Assembly (NCBI GenBank): GCA_014155875.1
Contig: JACEFZ010011367.1
Span: 1 to 64,000, forward strand
Length of the DNA: 64,000 nucleotides
Reading direction: 5' to 3'
DNA from: Cepaea nemoralis
Lineage: Eukaryota; Mollusca; Gastropoda; Stylommatophora; Helicidae
A program made the position numbers and the translations under genes. How positions within the stretch are numbered: the first letter of the stretch is position 1; each line of letters starts with the position of its first letter. The notes under the pieces were generated by a model. That model was not told where the DNA came from, did no database searches, and worked only from the letters and a program-made list of their open reading frames with translations. Below are positions 35,401 through 47,022 of the stretch, one piece after another.

Positions 35401-36560
35401 ATCCACTCTTCCACAGGGCTCCAGACTAGGGTTTAATTTTTGTAGTAACGATAATTTATGCAGACAGGAGAATTTGCGAGCTAGAAATATGCCTATCGTG
35501 ACAAAATAGTGTTTAATTGTGGTTTATGATACATTTATTTAATGAAATCATGTATTCGTCAAAGCTGTAAGTATTAATATTCTTATTTTCTGATATTTAT
35601 TCATATATTTACCAATTTTATTCTTGAATAAGCACCAAACATGATTCAGGGCGGAGCAATACATCGCCAGCCGACAATATCGATTTTCAAAACTAAGAAT
35701 AGCGCTGCGCGGGTGACGTAGAGTGATTGACAGACAGTTATTCTGCGTCATTAGCATAAAGCAGTCGAGTGTTTACAAGATCGCTTAGCGGCGGCTCGCC
35801 TGAATCTGTGCTGTATATTATTTATTATTTGTTTATTTGAGTTACTAAATGAATATATTTATTTATTTACACATTATTATATTATTTTTATTTCTTTAAA
35901 AAGCAGTTATTCATTTTTTTGGTTCTATCTTCTCTTTGTTTATCGTCACGATGGAACTATTTTTGGGCTAAGCATATGATACTTAGCTGCACAACGTTTA
36001 CAGAAATTAACGAGATTAGTAACGAAAGGCAATTACTGTTTAAAACAAAGACAGGACATTGACATTTAATTTAATTAATACATGTTCAGGTGGTTCGTGA
36101 GTCTGTCATTGTCTAAGTCATTGTCCTTAGTTGTCGAGTAAATTATATCGTATAGTAGGCCTGTTTACTGCTGCCCTACATATCAGAGGGCAAACAACAG
36201 CTGTGCACATACACCGGTGTGCCAAATATAGTGTGTTACTTATGAAACGTGCCTCCACCCCAGTGTACCAAACAAGGTGATCTGTGTCGACGGAGTTTTC
36301 GTTCCCTGATTCTCGGGAACATTAAGTTGAGTATACCTATATTTTTGGCATGCATTGTGATTAATAGTGCATCTCTTTTTCAGCTTGCGATACATTATCA
36401 TATTTTTGTGCTCTGATTTTCCAACATTGACATTTTGTGCAGCATATAAACTGGAAAGAAAATTAATATTCCGTAACAAGGAACAAATATAGAACATCAT
36501 AGAGACATAGCTAAATAAACAAAGTAGTCCAGATCAACGCTAGCTAAAGTAGTAAACAGC
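35401..36560 (+). other. Untranslated leader of the LTR element
   Basis: About 1.1 kb, AT-rich, between the leader repeats and the gag start. No sustained ORF and no recognised motif. Confidence 0.6.
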
Positions 36561-37850
36561 ATGGCTACTTTATCTGATTTTATAAAAGCAGGTAAAGATC
36601 TAGAATACACAGGAAAAGAGCTACAACAATATGCAGATCAGAAATTTAAAGAAGCAAAAGAGGAACAAACACGAAAAGAGAATGCGGAGAGGGACGAACG
36701 CGCACAAGAAAGATCGAGATAGAGATAGACAGCACCAAAAGGAGATTGCAGAACTAGCTGAGATAACAAAACAGAAACAGCTAGAAGATGACAAACAGAT
36801 TAAGCAAAAAGAATTAGAGATTAAACAACAACAGTTAGAACATGATAAGACAGTTAAACAACAACAGTTAGAACATGATAAGGAGATTAAGCTAAAGCAA
36901 TTAGATCAAGAGAAAGAATTAAAACAAAAGGAATTAGATCTAAAGCAAAAGGAGATAGATGAAATGGCAAGAATGAAAGAAAAACAAATTCAAGTAGAAT
37001 CAGAGACACAATTAAAGATGAAAGGCATGGATGTAGACTCACACGCAGAGATCTCTGCCACTAAATTAAGAAGTCAACAAGAAGAAAATAAGTTCAACAA
37101 ATACAAAAATATTATCAAACCATACTGTAAGATGATTCCATATCAGCCTGGACAGAGAATGTAGAGTATCAATTTAAATATCACCAAGTTCCTTTAGATA
37201 TGTGGGCTCCGATTTACATGAAGAATCTAAGTGGTGAGCCCCTTAAAGTAATAGAGTCTATTCCTATTGAACTTAGATCTAGCTATCAATACATCCATGA
37301 TAGGATTATGCAGCACTTTTTACTTGATGCCCCTGGGTATCAGGTTCAGTTCTCAAATTAAAACCTAAACCTAGTGAAACTTTTATAGATTATTTTTCAA
37401 AATGTGCAGAGTGTACTAAACAGGTGGCTTAAAGCAGCTAACATAGGAAAAGACTTTGATAGATTAAAAAACCTAATAGCTATGGACAAGGTTATATCTA
37501 CTATACCTTCTCCTTTTGCTAAGTTTTTGCAGTAGTCGGACATTGAGAACATCGAGCAGTTCGAAAAAAAAGGCTCAGCATATTTTTCTTCTAACAGAGA
37601 GATTTTTAAGACCTCAAGTGACTCTGAGATAGTTTCCTTTGTCAAAGACCAATCGAAAAACTATCAGGGTAACAGAAAACCTTTTCAGAAGTATGATAAG
37701 AAAGACAGAAAAGTTTCCAAATGCATGTACTGTCAACTAATGCACGACACTTATGCTATGTGCGACAAATCGCCGAATTATCCGGCGCATCTTGGAAATG
37801 TGATCAAGAAGCAGCAAAGCAAACGATCTGCATACAGGCGTGCAATCAAA
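36561..37850 (+). pseudogene. gag: gag of the LTR element, with long coiled coil and zinc knuckles
   Basis: The likely start is the ATG at 36561 (MATLSDFIKAGKDLEY). After a frameshift near 36720 the frame continues to 37164 with a highly charged coiled coil of repeated KQQQLEHDK-type heptads (about 100 residues). The capsid-like part then continues in other frames (37157-37360 with QYIHDRIMQHFLLDAP; 37430-37530 with DRLKNLIAMDKVISTIP). A CMYCQLMHDTYAMC segment near 37725 and a CSSYGHYSNKC segment near 37860 are zinc-knuckle-like. At least four stops or frameshifts interrupt it. A gag would form the virus-like particle and bind the RNA. A long charged N-terminal coiled coil is unusual for classical Ty3 but occurs in some invertebrate gypsy-type gags (from memory). 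Confidence 0.75.
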
Positions 37851-38811
37851 TTTTTTTTTTTGTTCCTCTTATGGCCATTATTCTAATAAGTGCCTTGGCC
37901 GCCAACGTTTGAAAGCTAACAACGCTATGTTGATTGACACCTCTTCAGATAGTGGTAGTGAGAATGAGTGTGAGATTGAAAGTGACTTACCAACTAACCA
38001 AGCAGAGGATGTGTGTGCTGCTAACGATATATTAAGCTTTGACAGCTGTGAACGATGTCATAAATTCCATGCAGACGGAAGACTAGAATGTGGACATACA
38101 GTACCATGCTCATCTGAGAGTGTGAATGCAGCATTAGCCTCCAGAGGCAAGTTAGTGTTCCACAATGCAATGGTCAATGATGTACCATGTCAATGTTTGC
38201 TGGACAGCGGCAGCACCCTTATCGGTCTTCGGAAAGAACTAGTGAGTCCGGGTGATTACACAGGTGACACTGTCAAATGCCGAACCTTTTCGGGTAACAT
38301 TGAGACTTACCCTTTGGCAAAAGCCCGTATTGATTCTCCTTTTCTTTCTGGTACCTTTACTTGTGCAATACTTAACAACCCTTGTACTGATTTAATTTTG
38401 GGGTGTTTACCTCAACTGAAACAATGTACTAATGAGGAAATAGTTGCATGGGAGAAATTAAATGCAGCTAATGCAACAACAAGAGCAGACAGTGTGAAAC
38501 ATCAAGACACACTACAAGATGAGAGACTACTGTTGCTTTCTCCAACTGGCACAGATGACACCAGCAGACAGAAATTTATAGAACAGCAAAAAGCTGATAC
38601 TAGTGTGTCTCCATACTTAAAATTGTTAAAAGATAAAGCCAAAGTGACCAAAAAATGCATCTTGGTTTTTAGACTTAACAATGGCATTTTAACTAGATAT
38701 TATACTACTGGTAACCATGAGATTCAGCAAACGGTGTTACCTGAACAACATCGTCTAACTGTGCTAAAGATTGCACATGAGTTCACCGTTTGCTGGTCAT
38801 CTTGCATATGA
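37840..38811 (+). pseudogene. pol: pol N-terminal part: zinc knuckle and aspartic protease
   Basis: An open 323-residue segment. Residues about 5-20 hold the second zinc-knuckle-like motif; residues about 110-130 contain CQCLLDSGSTLIGLRKELV, the retropepsin active site (DSG in place of DTG, common in this group), and LILGCLPQL near residue 186 fits the protease C-terminal ILG. The last third runs into the N-terminal part of integrase (ILTRYYTTGNHEIQQTVLPE). It ends by a frameshift at about 38780 inside the integrase zinc-binding region. A poly-T run at 37850-37861 just before it looks like slippage and may explain the loss of frame with gag. Confidence 0.8.
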
Positions 38812-39790
38812 TAAGACCAGGGCCAGAATTCAGGCTCATTTCTATTGGCCAGGTTTTTTGCAATGACATAAATTATTTTGTCGTTCGTGTAATGTCTGTC
38901 ACAATTAGTACGTAAGGGTAAACATCCTACAGCTGAAGTACAGCCTTCTACACTGGCTTCTAGGCCATTTGAAAGTGTGGCGGTAGATATTGTTGGACCC
39001 TCCTAAACCAGGTGTCCAGCAAAAGGAAATCGCTTCATATTGACAATGGTCGACCTAGTGTACAAGGTGGGTTGAGGCAGTAGCTTGAAATACATCACCT
39101 CCAAAGACGTTGCCAATGTATTTCTACACCTGTTCTCACGATTCGGATTCCCACGGACCATTTTATCCGATCGTGGAACTCAGTTCATATCGGCTGCAAC
39201 GCAAGCCCTTACAAAAATGTTAGGCATTAAGCAACATTTTACGACAGCTTACCATCCAGCCAGCAATGGAATAGTAGAGAAAATTAACGGGGACCTAAGC
39301 ACATGCTGGCTAAGGTTACAGCAGAAAACCCAGCTGATTGGGATACACTGTTACCAACAGTGCTGTTCGCCTATCGGGAGATTCCCCATTCTAGCACGGG
39401 TTTCTCACCCTTTGAATTAGTTTACGGGGCTAACCCACGTGGACCCCTAACTATTTACCATCAGGTACTAACTAATTCGATAGAAATTCCTACCCCAAAA
39501 ACACCTTATGAAATGGTGACAGAGACACGAGAACAAGATCATGAAATCGTGTGTTATAGCTAAGGCAGCTTTGGAGAGGAAGGGTCAAATCTACCGCCAA
39601 TATGCCAACAAAGGGGCAAGAACAATTGAACTTGAAACCAGATCAAGACATACTCTTGCTACTTCCAGACAAAAGAAATTTACTATTAACCTCATGGCAA
39701 GGGCCATTCAAGGTGGTACGCAGAATTTCAGATGTTGACTATGAAATATCGATAAACGGACACTTAAAGATATTCCATGTCAACATGTTG
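38660..39790 (+). pseudogene. pol: Integrase of the LTR element, located upstream of RT
   Basis: In order: zinc-binding HHCC region (38760-38905; GHLAYDKTRARIQAHFYWPG, then CRSCNVC); catalytic core with first Asp in VAVDIVGP near 38985, second Asp in ILSDRGTQF near 39163 and Glu in NGIVEKINGDL near 39280; C-terminal part with FAYREIPHSSTGFSPFELVYG and the SWQGPFKVV plus HVNMLKPYY signature (39690-39800) typical of Ty3/gypsy integrases. All three catalytic acids are still present. Stops or frameshifts fall near 38780, 38860, 39004, 39075, 39300 and 39560. In classical Ty3/gypsy elements this domain would follow RNase H; here it precedes RT. Confidence 0.9.
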
Positions 39791-40009
39791 AAACCTTACT
39801 ATACAAGACAAGAAACAGAAGTAGTGACAGACGAACAGAGTGCACCAACACCCAGTGATCAGACGACAGACATACACAACGCAACTACACTAGTTAGCGA
39901 GACTGGCAGTTCCGACAATGGCAATACACCTAGTGAGTTAACAGAATACACACTTAGCACCACCACCGTACTGAATCAGGTAGACGACGACGGAATGGAA
40001 CTACCTTAA
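39602..40009 (+). pseudogene. pol: Integrase C-terminus and INT-RT linker
   Basis: 135 residues. The first 60 are the integrase C-terminal SH3-like domain (DILLLLPDKRNLLLTSWQGP, ending HVNMLKPYY); the rest is a Ser/Thr/Asp-rich linker with no motif. It ends at a TAA (40007-40009); the RT reading begins one frame over at the same place (LNLEASGIIQKS), so only a small frame change separates the two. Confidence 0.85.
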
Positions 40010-41231
40010 TTTAGAAGCTAGCGGGATTATCCAAAAGTCTACATCAGAGTACTCTTTTCCAATCGTCCTAGTTAAGAAGAAGGATTCCACAATTCGTCTG
40101 TGCGTGGACTATCGGAAACTCAATAACATCACTAAGATCGACGCAGAACCTATTCCTTCCTGCGAAGATCTTATCTTGGACATGTCTACTTCTAAAATCT
40201 TTTCAAAACTAGATCTTACTAAGGGATATTGGCAGGTCCCTATGCAGGTTCAATCTATGCATCTTACTGCGTTTTCAACACCGTTAGGACTATACGAGTG
40301 GCGATTTCTTCCTTTCGGACTTCGAAATGCTCCTGCCACTTTCGTATGCTTAACTAGAGATCTATTGCATGGAGTGACGAATACTGTGACCTATATAGAT
40401 GATATATGTGTCCATACTGAAGACTGGACAACACACTTACTGAAACTGAGACATGTCTTTGATAGGTTGCGACTCTTCGGTCTCACTGTCAAACCGAGCA
40501 AAGTTGAATTGGGCCTAAAAGAAATTGAATTTTTGGGTCATGTCATCTGTCAAGGTCAATTGAAGACTGACAACAGGATTATTACAAAAATTATGAATCT
40601 GACCATTCCTACCACTAAAATACAGGTCAGAATCCTTCTAGGATTAGTAAATTACTATAGTAAATTTATCCCAAATTTAGCAGAAATTACAAGTATTTTT
40701 TCCAATGTTTTAAAATCATCTGTAAAATTAGATGTGAAAGATGCATTATTAATTTCTGTATTGTCAAAATTGAATATTCTTTTTAGTAATGTTCCAATCC
40801 TTCGCTTGCCTAACCCGAGGCTCGTTTATTATCTTAGGACAGATGCCAGCAGGATCTCCATCGCTGCAGTCCTAGGCCAATTTTATGAGGGCATCTTCCA
40901 TCCGATTTGCTACGTGAGCCGTAAGATCACACCTGCCGAGTCCAGATATTCGATATCAGAGTTAGAAGCCCTAAGCGTCATCTATGCAGTGAGAAAGCTC
41001 CATCGATTTCTGGCGGGGGTGCACTTCATTATCCAGACCGACAACTCTCCCATCACTGTCATCCAGAGTGGTGTGCATCGAAATGACCGGATATACAGGT
41101 GGTCCCTGATCCTTCAAAACTATACATTTAGTATAGAACATATCAAGGGTAAGGACAACATTCTGGCTGATACCCTGAGTAGACCATCTGGGGCAGAAAT
41201 ACCTGAAATCCCACATATAAATGTAGAGTGA
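40008..41231 (+). pseudogene. pol: Reverse transcriptase and RNase H of the LTR element
   Basis: About 400 residues without interruption, the best preserved part of pol; the conventional ATG is at 40104 but homology begins about 95 bp upstream. RT blocks: FPIVLVKKKDSTIRLCVDYR, LDLTKGYWQVPM (first catalytic Asp), FLPFGLRNAPATF and YIDDI (catalytic Asp pair, near 40397). RNase H: RTDASRISIAA, SELEALSVIYAVRKL, IIQTDNSP and ILADTLSR provide the four acidic positions. These forms are Ty3/gypsy-like, not copia-like. The ORF stops at 41231 with nothing recognisable after it, confirming that integrase is not downstream. Confidence 0.92.
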
Positions 41232-43434
41232 TAATTAGTACATGAATAGATTATAATATGCTATGTAAAATAGTTTACATATAGATCCACAATATGTGCG
41301 TAATCATGTACCAAGAACAGTGAACTGTTAGGTGTCCGTAGATATCAGGTGGAGAACTGTGCTGCTAAACTTAGATATCACCGTGTGAACTAGGACAGCT
41401 CATTTCCAACTAACCTCCATTCCGGTGTATCATTTATGTGAAACGCAGAAAACAGTGTCAGAACAGTGCTTAATTACAGACACAAAAAGACTAAGCTACG
41501 ACACCAGTGAACTCTACACGTGCACTACCGAGAGAACACTATGATGACTGTGTAATGTATTTCAGATACCCAGGCAAAGTGTGTAGATATATTATGCCTA
41601 TACAACCGAAGTACAAACATGAAGGCAAATACTAACCTGTGGAAACTGAATACCATGTATATAAACTTAATGTGATATGTAAAATAATAATTTTTTTTTA
41701 AAATAGTTATAAATTAGAGGAAGAATTAGGTAATATAATAGTTCTCATTTATTTTAATAGGATAGTTAGTACAGTAATTAACCCATTTACTTAGCTTAGA
41801 ATTAAATTAAAATATTAGTTTAGACATAAAAATAGTTAATTACAAGTTAAATTAAATTTATGATAGAAACAGTACCATTTAGAATATTATATTTCACTTA
41901 GCGTCAGTTAGTTTAGTTTATTCTAGCTTAATAAAACCATACCAGCTTACAAACATTACCATTGATTAGTATCATTCAGTTACGTCATAATAGGTTAAAA
42001 ATAATAGATGAGTGAACATACATCATTTACAACATTTATGTTAAGAACATCACTCATATAATTTCTTTGTGCATTTAAAAACATTATTTAGCATAGTAGT
42101 TAGAAAAATGCATAATTTGTATTCACATCATCCATGTAATTAAGGTACATAACTCACAACACTTCCATCACATTTAACTAGTTATATTACATCCCTTAGA
42201 TTAGATAAACATAACAATTAATATAAACATATCATATAATTAAGATAACGAATTTAATAAATTAGTTAATACATAGTTATAGAATTAGTATTACTAGTTT
42301 AGAATGTAGAGTTATGTTAGTGTAATATACTTGATGATGAGATCAAGGGGACAAGCCACCAACCCTGTCTCATCTATGTAAATATATTGTAAATATATGA
42401 CTTGTGCAACAACTTTCGCACAGTCATTAGGGCTCCACTATCTCAAATTGAGCCAAACCGGTACAGTGTCACTCCAAGGTTTTTAAATAATCAGAAGAAT
42501 CAGTGTGGAAGGATAAAAGATGTGTGCCAGAATTAGGAATGAAATGAGTATGACAGAAGTGTGAAAGTGAGAGCGAATGGAAAATAGACGGAAGAGAGTG
42601 AGATTGGTCAGCGAATTCTTCTGCTGCCGGGTTCGAATTTTAATATTTGTCTGTGTTAGTGGTGGTTTTCGTTAGTGAAATGTGCTAGTATGAATGTGTG
42701 TCTGCAATATAGTTTAGAACTTACATTACAGTATTTTGAGTTTCATAACAAGGGAATGTAGTCACGAATTAGTGTTATGCACCTGTTTGTGGACGCATTT
42801 AACCAAATTATGACACTTAAAAAACTAACATACATACACATAGGACTTAGAAACATAGTTTAGAAGTTAGATTAGTAAGTTAATTACATCCAAACACGCA
42901 AACAACCAGAAAAACAAACATATAAATTACATACACTTTTTGTAGATCAAAGGGAGATAACTTCGGGTCAGGGGACATAATAGACAACGAAGAACTATCT
43001 TAACAGTGCAATAGAACTTTACACGCGGAAGCGATGTAGGTAAAGCCTGTCGCACACACTCTTGTATAAAGGTTGTTAAATATTATATGGGGGACATGAA
43101 GCAATTCATGTGTTGACCCTAAAAAAGTCAACTTTGTATGGGTAGTAAGTTAATTTACTATGTGAGGGCAGGTCTTAAGAGACAACGGTCCGGTTCAGAC
43201 ATACCTCTAATAAGTATAATATAGCATGTGAGAAAGGGCTCACGCCAACCAGTCAAGCTTGTGGCGATTGCCAGTAGCCAAGTAAAGTTTTGCTACATTG
43301 TGACAATAGTCAGTAGAACTCTATTAGAATGCCCCAAGCCAGGTTATCTAGAGTCTTTGACAAAAATTAGAGACACTAATTTTTTTGAAACCTCTTGCGT
43401 CACAACCAATGAGTGAAAATTGATGACGCAACAC
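41232..43434 (+). other. 2.2-kb non-coding tail of the LTR element
   Basis: AT-rich (especially 41640-42320), with stops in every frame and no env-like or third ORF. A stem-loop GTGAGAAAGGGCTCAC is at 43227-43242. Function unknown; it may be decayed coding sequence or a structural RNA region. Confidence 0.6.
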
Positions 43435-43450
43435 AAGAGGGGTGGGTGTG
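43435..43450 (+). promoter_or_regulatory. Polypurine tract before the 3' LTR
   Basis: AAGAGGGGTGGGTGTG immediately precedes the 3' LTR. Such tracts prime plus-strand DNA synthesis. Confidence 0.75.
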
Positions 43451-44041
43451 TGTCAAAGACTCGACCACATCCCCTCCACTAGGAAGGGCAGTCATTCTTG
43501 AAGAGGCCAGGAGGGGATAGGGTGCCCGAGGGAAGAGCAGGGAAGAGGAGGTGATAGGAGATGGTTAACCATTCCCTCATGAGACACGCAGGCGGTGTTC
43601 AGAGAGTTAACACTCTAATCACAATAACATCACGCCTCGTGGTAGCCATAGAGAAGTTGAGTATACACTCAACAGGCCACGTCTACCATCGGCGTGCGAC
43701 GTGAGGCGACACGCACCAAGGTGAAAGTCAATCCGCGTGGTGTGTGACCGCGGAAGGGAAGATTCTCAGACGGGAGACGGGACCTCTAGTGTACACCTCG
43801 TTAGAGTAGCGATGGGATTTTTCTTGTGTTTAGTTGTGTAGAAAGTTAGCTTAGTGGTTAGCAGCTCGTGATAGATAATACTGTGTGGCTTTATGTTGTG
43901 TGTTTCAATAGCGACTGTTCAATGTAGCGAGCCAACGGCAATAAAAATGTACCATTTATTTTCCTCGCACACGACTTGCAAGTTGTCTTGTATTGGTGTG
44001 CCAGAAGTACCCGATGATGCCCGTCAGTTGAGTTGTTGACA
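43451..44041 (+). repeat. 3' LTR
   Basis: 591 bp, same ends as the 5' LTR, AATAAA at 43940-43945. Followed by TSD GTCTC and by the continuing (TACA)n satellite. Confidence 0.96.
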
Positions 44042-44360
44042 GTCTCTGCCCTTTACATACATACATACATACATTTGTCTCTGCCCTTTACATACATACA
44101 TACATACATTTGTCTCTGCCCTTTACATACATACATACATTTGTCTCTGCCCTTTACATACATACATACATACATTTGTCTCTGCCCTTTACATACATAC
44201 ATACATACATTTGTCTCTGCCCTTTACATACATACATACATTTGTCTCTGCCCTTTACATACATACATACATACATTTGTCTCTGCCCTTTACATACATA
44301 CATACATTTGTCTCTGCCCTTTACATACATACATACATACATTTGTCTCTGCCCTTTACA
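44042..44360. repeat. (TACA)n satellite, right part
   Basis: Same TTTGTCTCTGCCCTT plus TACA units as 34205-34629, here with alternating three and four TACA. Ends at the LINE-A insertion (target copy CTGCCCTTTACA at 44349-44360). Confidence 0.95.
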
Positions 44361-44469
44361 TACATACATACATTGGCACCTTGCCGTCTTGACAGACGAT
44401 AGTTTGTGTTTCAAAAAGGCATAATAACTTTCACCCATGTCAGTAGCGATTGTAACTGGTAAGGCCAAT

Positions 44470-45408
44470 TCGCGCTGTAAATGTTCGTTCACAGTGGGTG
44501 CATGTGAACACGTGGTTATTTCCACCATCATGGACCATCTTAGGTCTCACACGCTAGGTGTGTGACTTATCTGCAACCATTTTCTCCTTTGTCTTTATTC
44601 CATTTCTGATGTTTGCCCTCCATGCAACACGTTCAGCGGCGACTTGCTCCCAATGTGCATTATCAATGCCTGTATCAATCATGTCCCGCTTACACACATC
44701 TTTGTATCGTAGTAGAGGCCGACCCTGAGATCTCTTACCCATCTGTAATTCACCAAAAAAGATGTCCTTTGGTATTCTACCATCATCCATCCTCCTAAGA
44801 TGTCCTATCCATCTAAGTCTACGAAGACTGAGCATGGAATAAACCGTCACACAACCTGATCTTTCCAATACTTCAGTATTTGTGATTTTGTCTTGCCACT
44901 TAATACCAAGAATTCTTCGCAGACACCGCATATGAAAGCTGTTTAAACGTTTCTCTTGGTGTGAGTAAGTTGTCCAGGTTTCACTGCCATAAAGAAGAGT
45001 ACTAAGGACACAGGCTTGATAGACAAGGACTTTTGTTTTGGCAGTAAGCTTCCTGTTCTCCCAGACTCTTTTTCTTAACCTGTTCATTGTTGTTGCTGCC
45101 TTACCAATCCGGATGTTGATTTCCTGATCTAGGGATAATTTGCTATTTACCACTGATCCTAGATATGTAAAATGGTCTACCATCTCTAGTTCGGCGTCGT
45201 CAATAAAGATTGATGGTACCCCATGTGCACCTTGTGACATAATCTGTGTCTTCTTTTTGCTAATTGTTAAACCAAATTCAGAACAAGCATTGGAGAATGC
45301 AGATAGTAGACATTGTAATTCTTCCTCAGAGTGGGTCGTAACTGCAGCATCATCTGCAAAAAGCAACTCTCTGATCAGTACCCTCCTAATTGTTGTCTTG
45401 GCCTTCAA
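44470..45408 (-). pseudogene. LINE A RT C-terminus with C2H2 zinc finger
   Basis: 284 open residues (44554-45408) hold the FADD catalytic motif near the start, the RT thumb (LLYGSETWTTYSHQEKRLN) and the C-terminal RILGIKWQDKITNTEVL region. After a stop (TAG where copy B has GAG) the same frame continues with TCTHCERTFTARIGL, a CxxC finger whose first His is altered to Tyr in this copy. The segment is inactive because of that stop and the upstream ones. Confidence 0.85.
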
Positions 45409-45648
45409 TCTCTGAACATTGTAGAGGCCGCCATCTGAGCGTGAGTGAATGAATATACCACCATCCTGATCACGAAAGGCATATTTCAGTAGAAGTGAAA
45501 AGTATATTCCAAAGAGGGTGGGAGCTAGTACACAACCTTGCTTAACTCCACTCTTGATTTCAAGCTCTTAAGAAGTTGCACCATCAAACTTGATTATACC
45601 CTTCATGCCTGTGTGGAACGATTCCACAATGGACAGAAGAGTTGGTGG

Positions 45649-47022
45649 TCAGCCAATCTTCTTTAGTGCCTTGAACAGACCCTCACGACTGACCAAATCA
45701 AATGCCTTTGTGAGGTCGATGAAGGCAATAAACAGTGGTTGATTCTGTTCACGGCATTTTTCTTGCATTTGTCGCAATGAGAATATCATATCAATGGTAG
45801 ACCTGTTCTGTCGAAAGCCACACTGTGATTCGGGGTAGACTTGATCTCCTAGGACTTGAAGTCTGCGCAGAACAATTCTGGCAAATACTTTTCCAACAAT
45901 ACACAGAAGTGAGATACCCCTATAGTTGTTGCAGTCGCTCCGATCATCCTTGTTCTTGTACAGTGTTATGATGCTTGAACCTTTGACATCCTGTGGGACT
46001 TGTCCTTCTCGCCAGCATAGCTCTATTAGCTGGTGGATCTGTAGAGTGAGTGTGTCTTGCCCACTCCTGATAACCTCTATTGGAATCCCATCCTTACCTG
46101 GAGCCTTGCCAGATGCAAGTTCATTTATAGCACACTTAACTTCTGTTATGGTGGGAGGTGTGTCCAGGTGGTCAAGAGTTGGTAGAGCCTCTATGACGTT
46201 GAGAGCATCATCCGCTAGTTTGGTCTCACTTGAGTAAAGCTCCAAATAGTGCTCTACCCATCTGTCCATCTGCTGTTTCTTATCAGTTATGATTTCTCCA
46301 GTCAAGGTTTTCAATGGTGCACTTCTTTTGATCATTGGACCACAGGCTTTCTTTATTCCTTCATACATGCTTCTGATGTTTCCCTTATCACTTGCGATTT
46401 GAATGGACTCACATAACTTGATCCAATAATCATTTGCACACTGCCTGGCAGCCTTTTGCACATCCTTCCTAGCTTGCTTTAGCTCACTCAGAGTGTTACG
46501 CGTTGGTCTTTCCTTGTTTCTTAAGAGAGCTATCTTCTTCTTATCAATCAAGGGCTGCAGAGTCTGGCTGTTTGCCGCAAACCAGTCCTGCCTCTGATGA
46601 TCCACAGTGCCGTAAACCCCTACAGCAGTTTTATAAAGAGTTTCCTTAAGTTGACCCCACTTTTCATTTACTGTACAATTTTCTGGTATATCAGTGAAAG
46701 CGTCTTCAAGTTGCTGTTGAAACTGAAAGCACTTTTCAGGATCGTGAGTGTTAATAATATTAATCCTGGGACTAGATTTGTATTTAGCTGTGTAGATTCT
46801 CTTTGGCCTCAGTCTATCCCTTGCAAAAACCAAAGAATGATCCGTATCACAGTCAGCACTGTGGTAACTTCGAGTCAATGATATATGGTTCAGATGTTGT
46901 CTCCGTGTGATGATGAAGTCCAGCTGGTGCCAATGGCCGGATCTTGGATGTTTCCATGTGACCTTATGCAGCTCTTTTGTTTTAAAAAAGGAATTTGTAA
47001 TACATAGGTCATTTCTGGTCAA
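45649..47022 (-). pseudogene. LINE A reverse transcriptase, N-terminal two thirds
   Basis: 457 open residues: the end of the endonuclease (SADCDTDHSLVFARDRLRPK includes the catalytic TDH region), a linker, then RT blocks GKAPGKDGIPIEVI, NNYRGISLLCIVGKVFARI, ESQCGFRQNRSTIDMIF and FIALIDLTKAFD-like FIAFIDLTKAFDLV with the first catalytic Asp. It ends at a TGA replacing a Cys codon present in copy B. The C-terminal part continues in the same direction at 44554-45408 (FADDAAVTTHSEEEL). Confidence 0.88.

Larger units (their letters stand above)
34630..44041 (+). mobile_element. Complete Ty3/gypsy-type LTR retrotransposon with integrase-before-RT (Gmr1-like) order
   Basis: A 9412-bp element with 591-bp LTRs (34630-35220 and 43451-44041), both starting TGTCAAAGACTCG and ending GTTGTTGACA, and a 5-bp TSD GTCTC (34625-34629 and 44042-44046). 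The LTRs differ at only about five positions by eye. Plus-strand pieces occur in the order gag, zinc knuckle, protease, integrase, reverse transcriptase, RNase H, then about 2.2 kb without ORFs and a polypurine tract. RT, RNase H and integrase motifs are Ty3/gypsy-like, but the order is that of Ty1/copia, as described for Gmr1-type elements. Several frameshifts and stops disable the coding region. Confidence 0.95.

Noticed and set aside
35070..35414. Minus-strand ORF with a repeated motif next to the 5' LTR
   Set aside because: Antisense to the LTR end and the 63-bp leader repeats; the repetition comes from those units.
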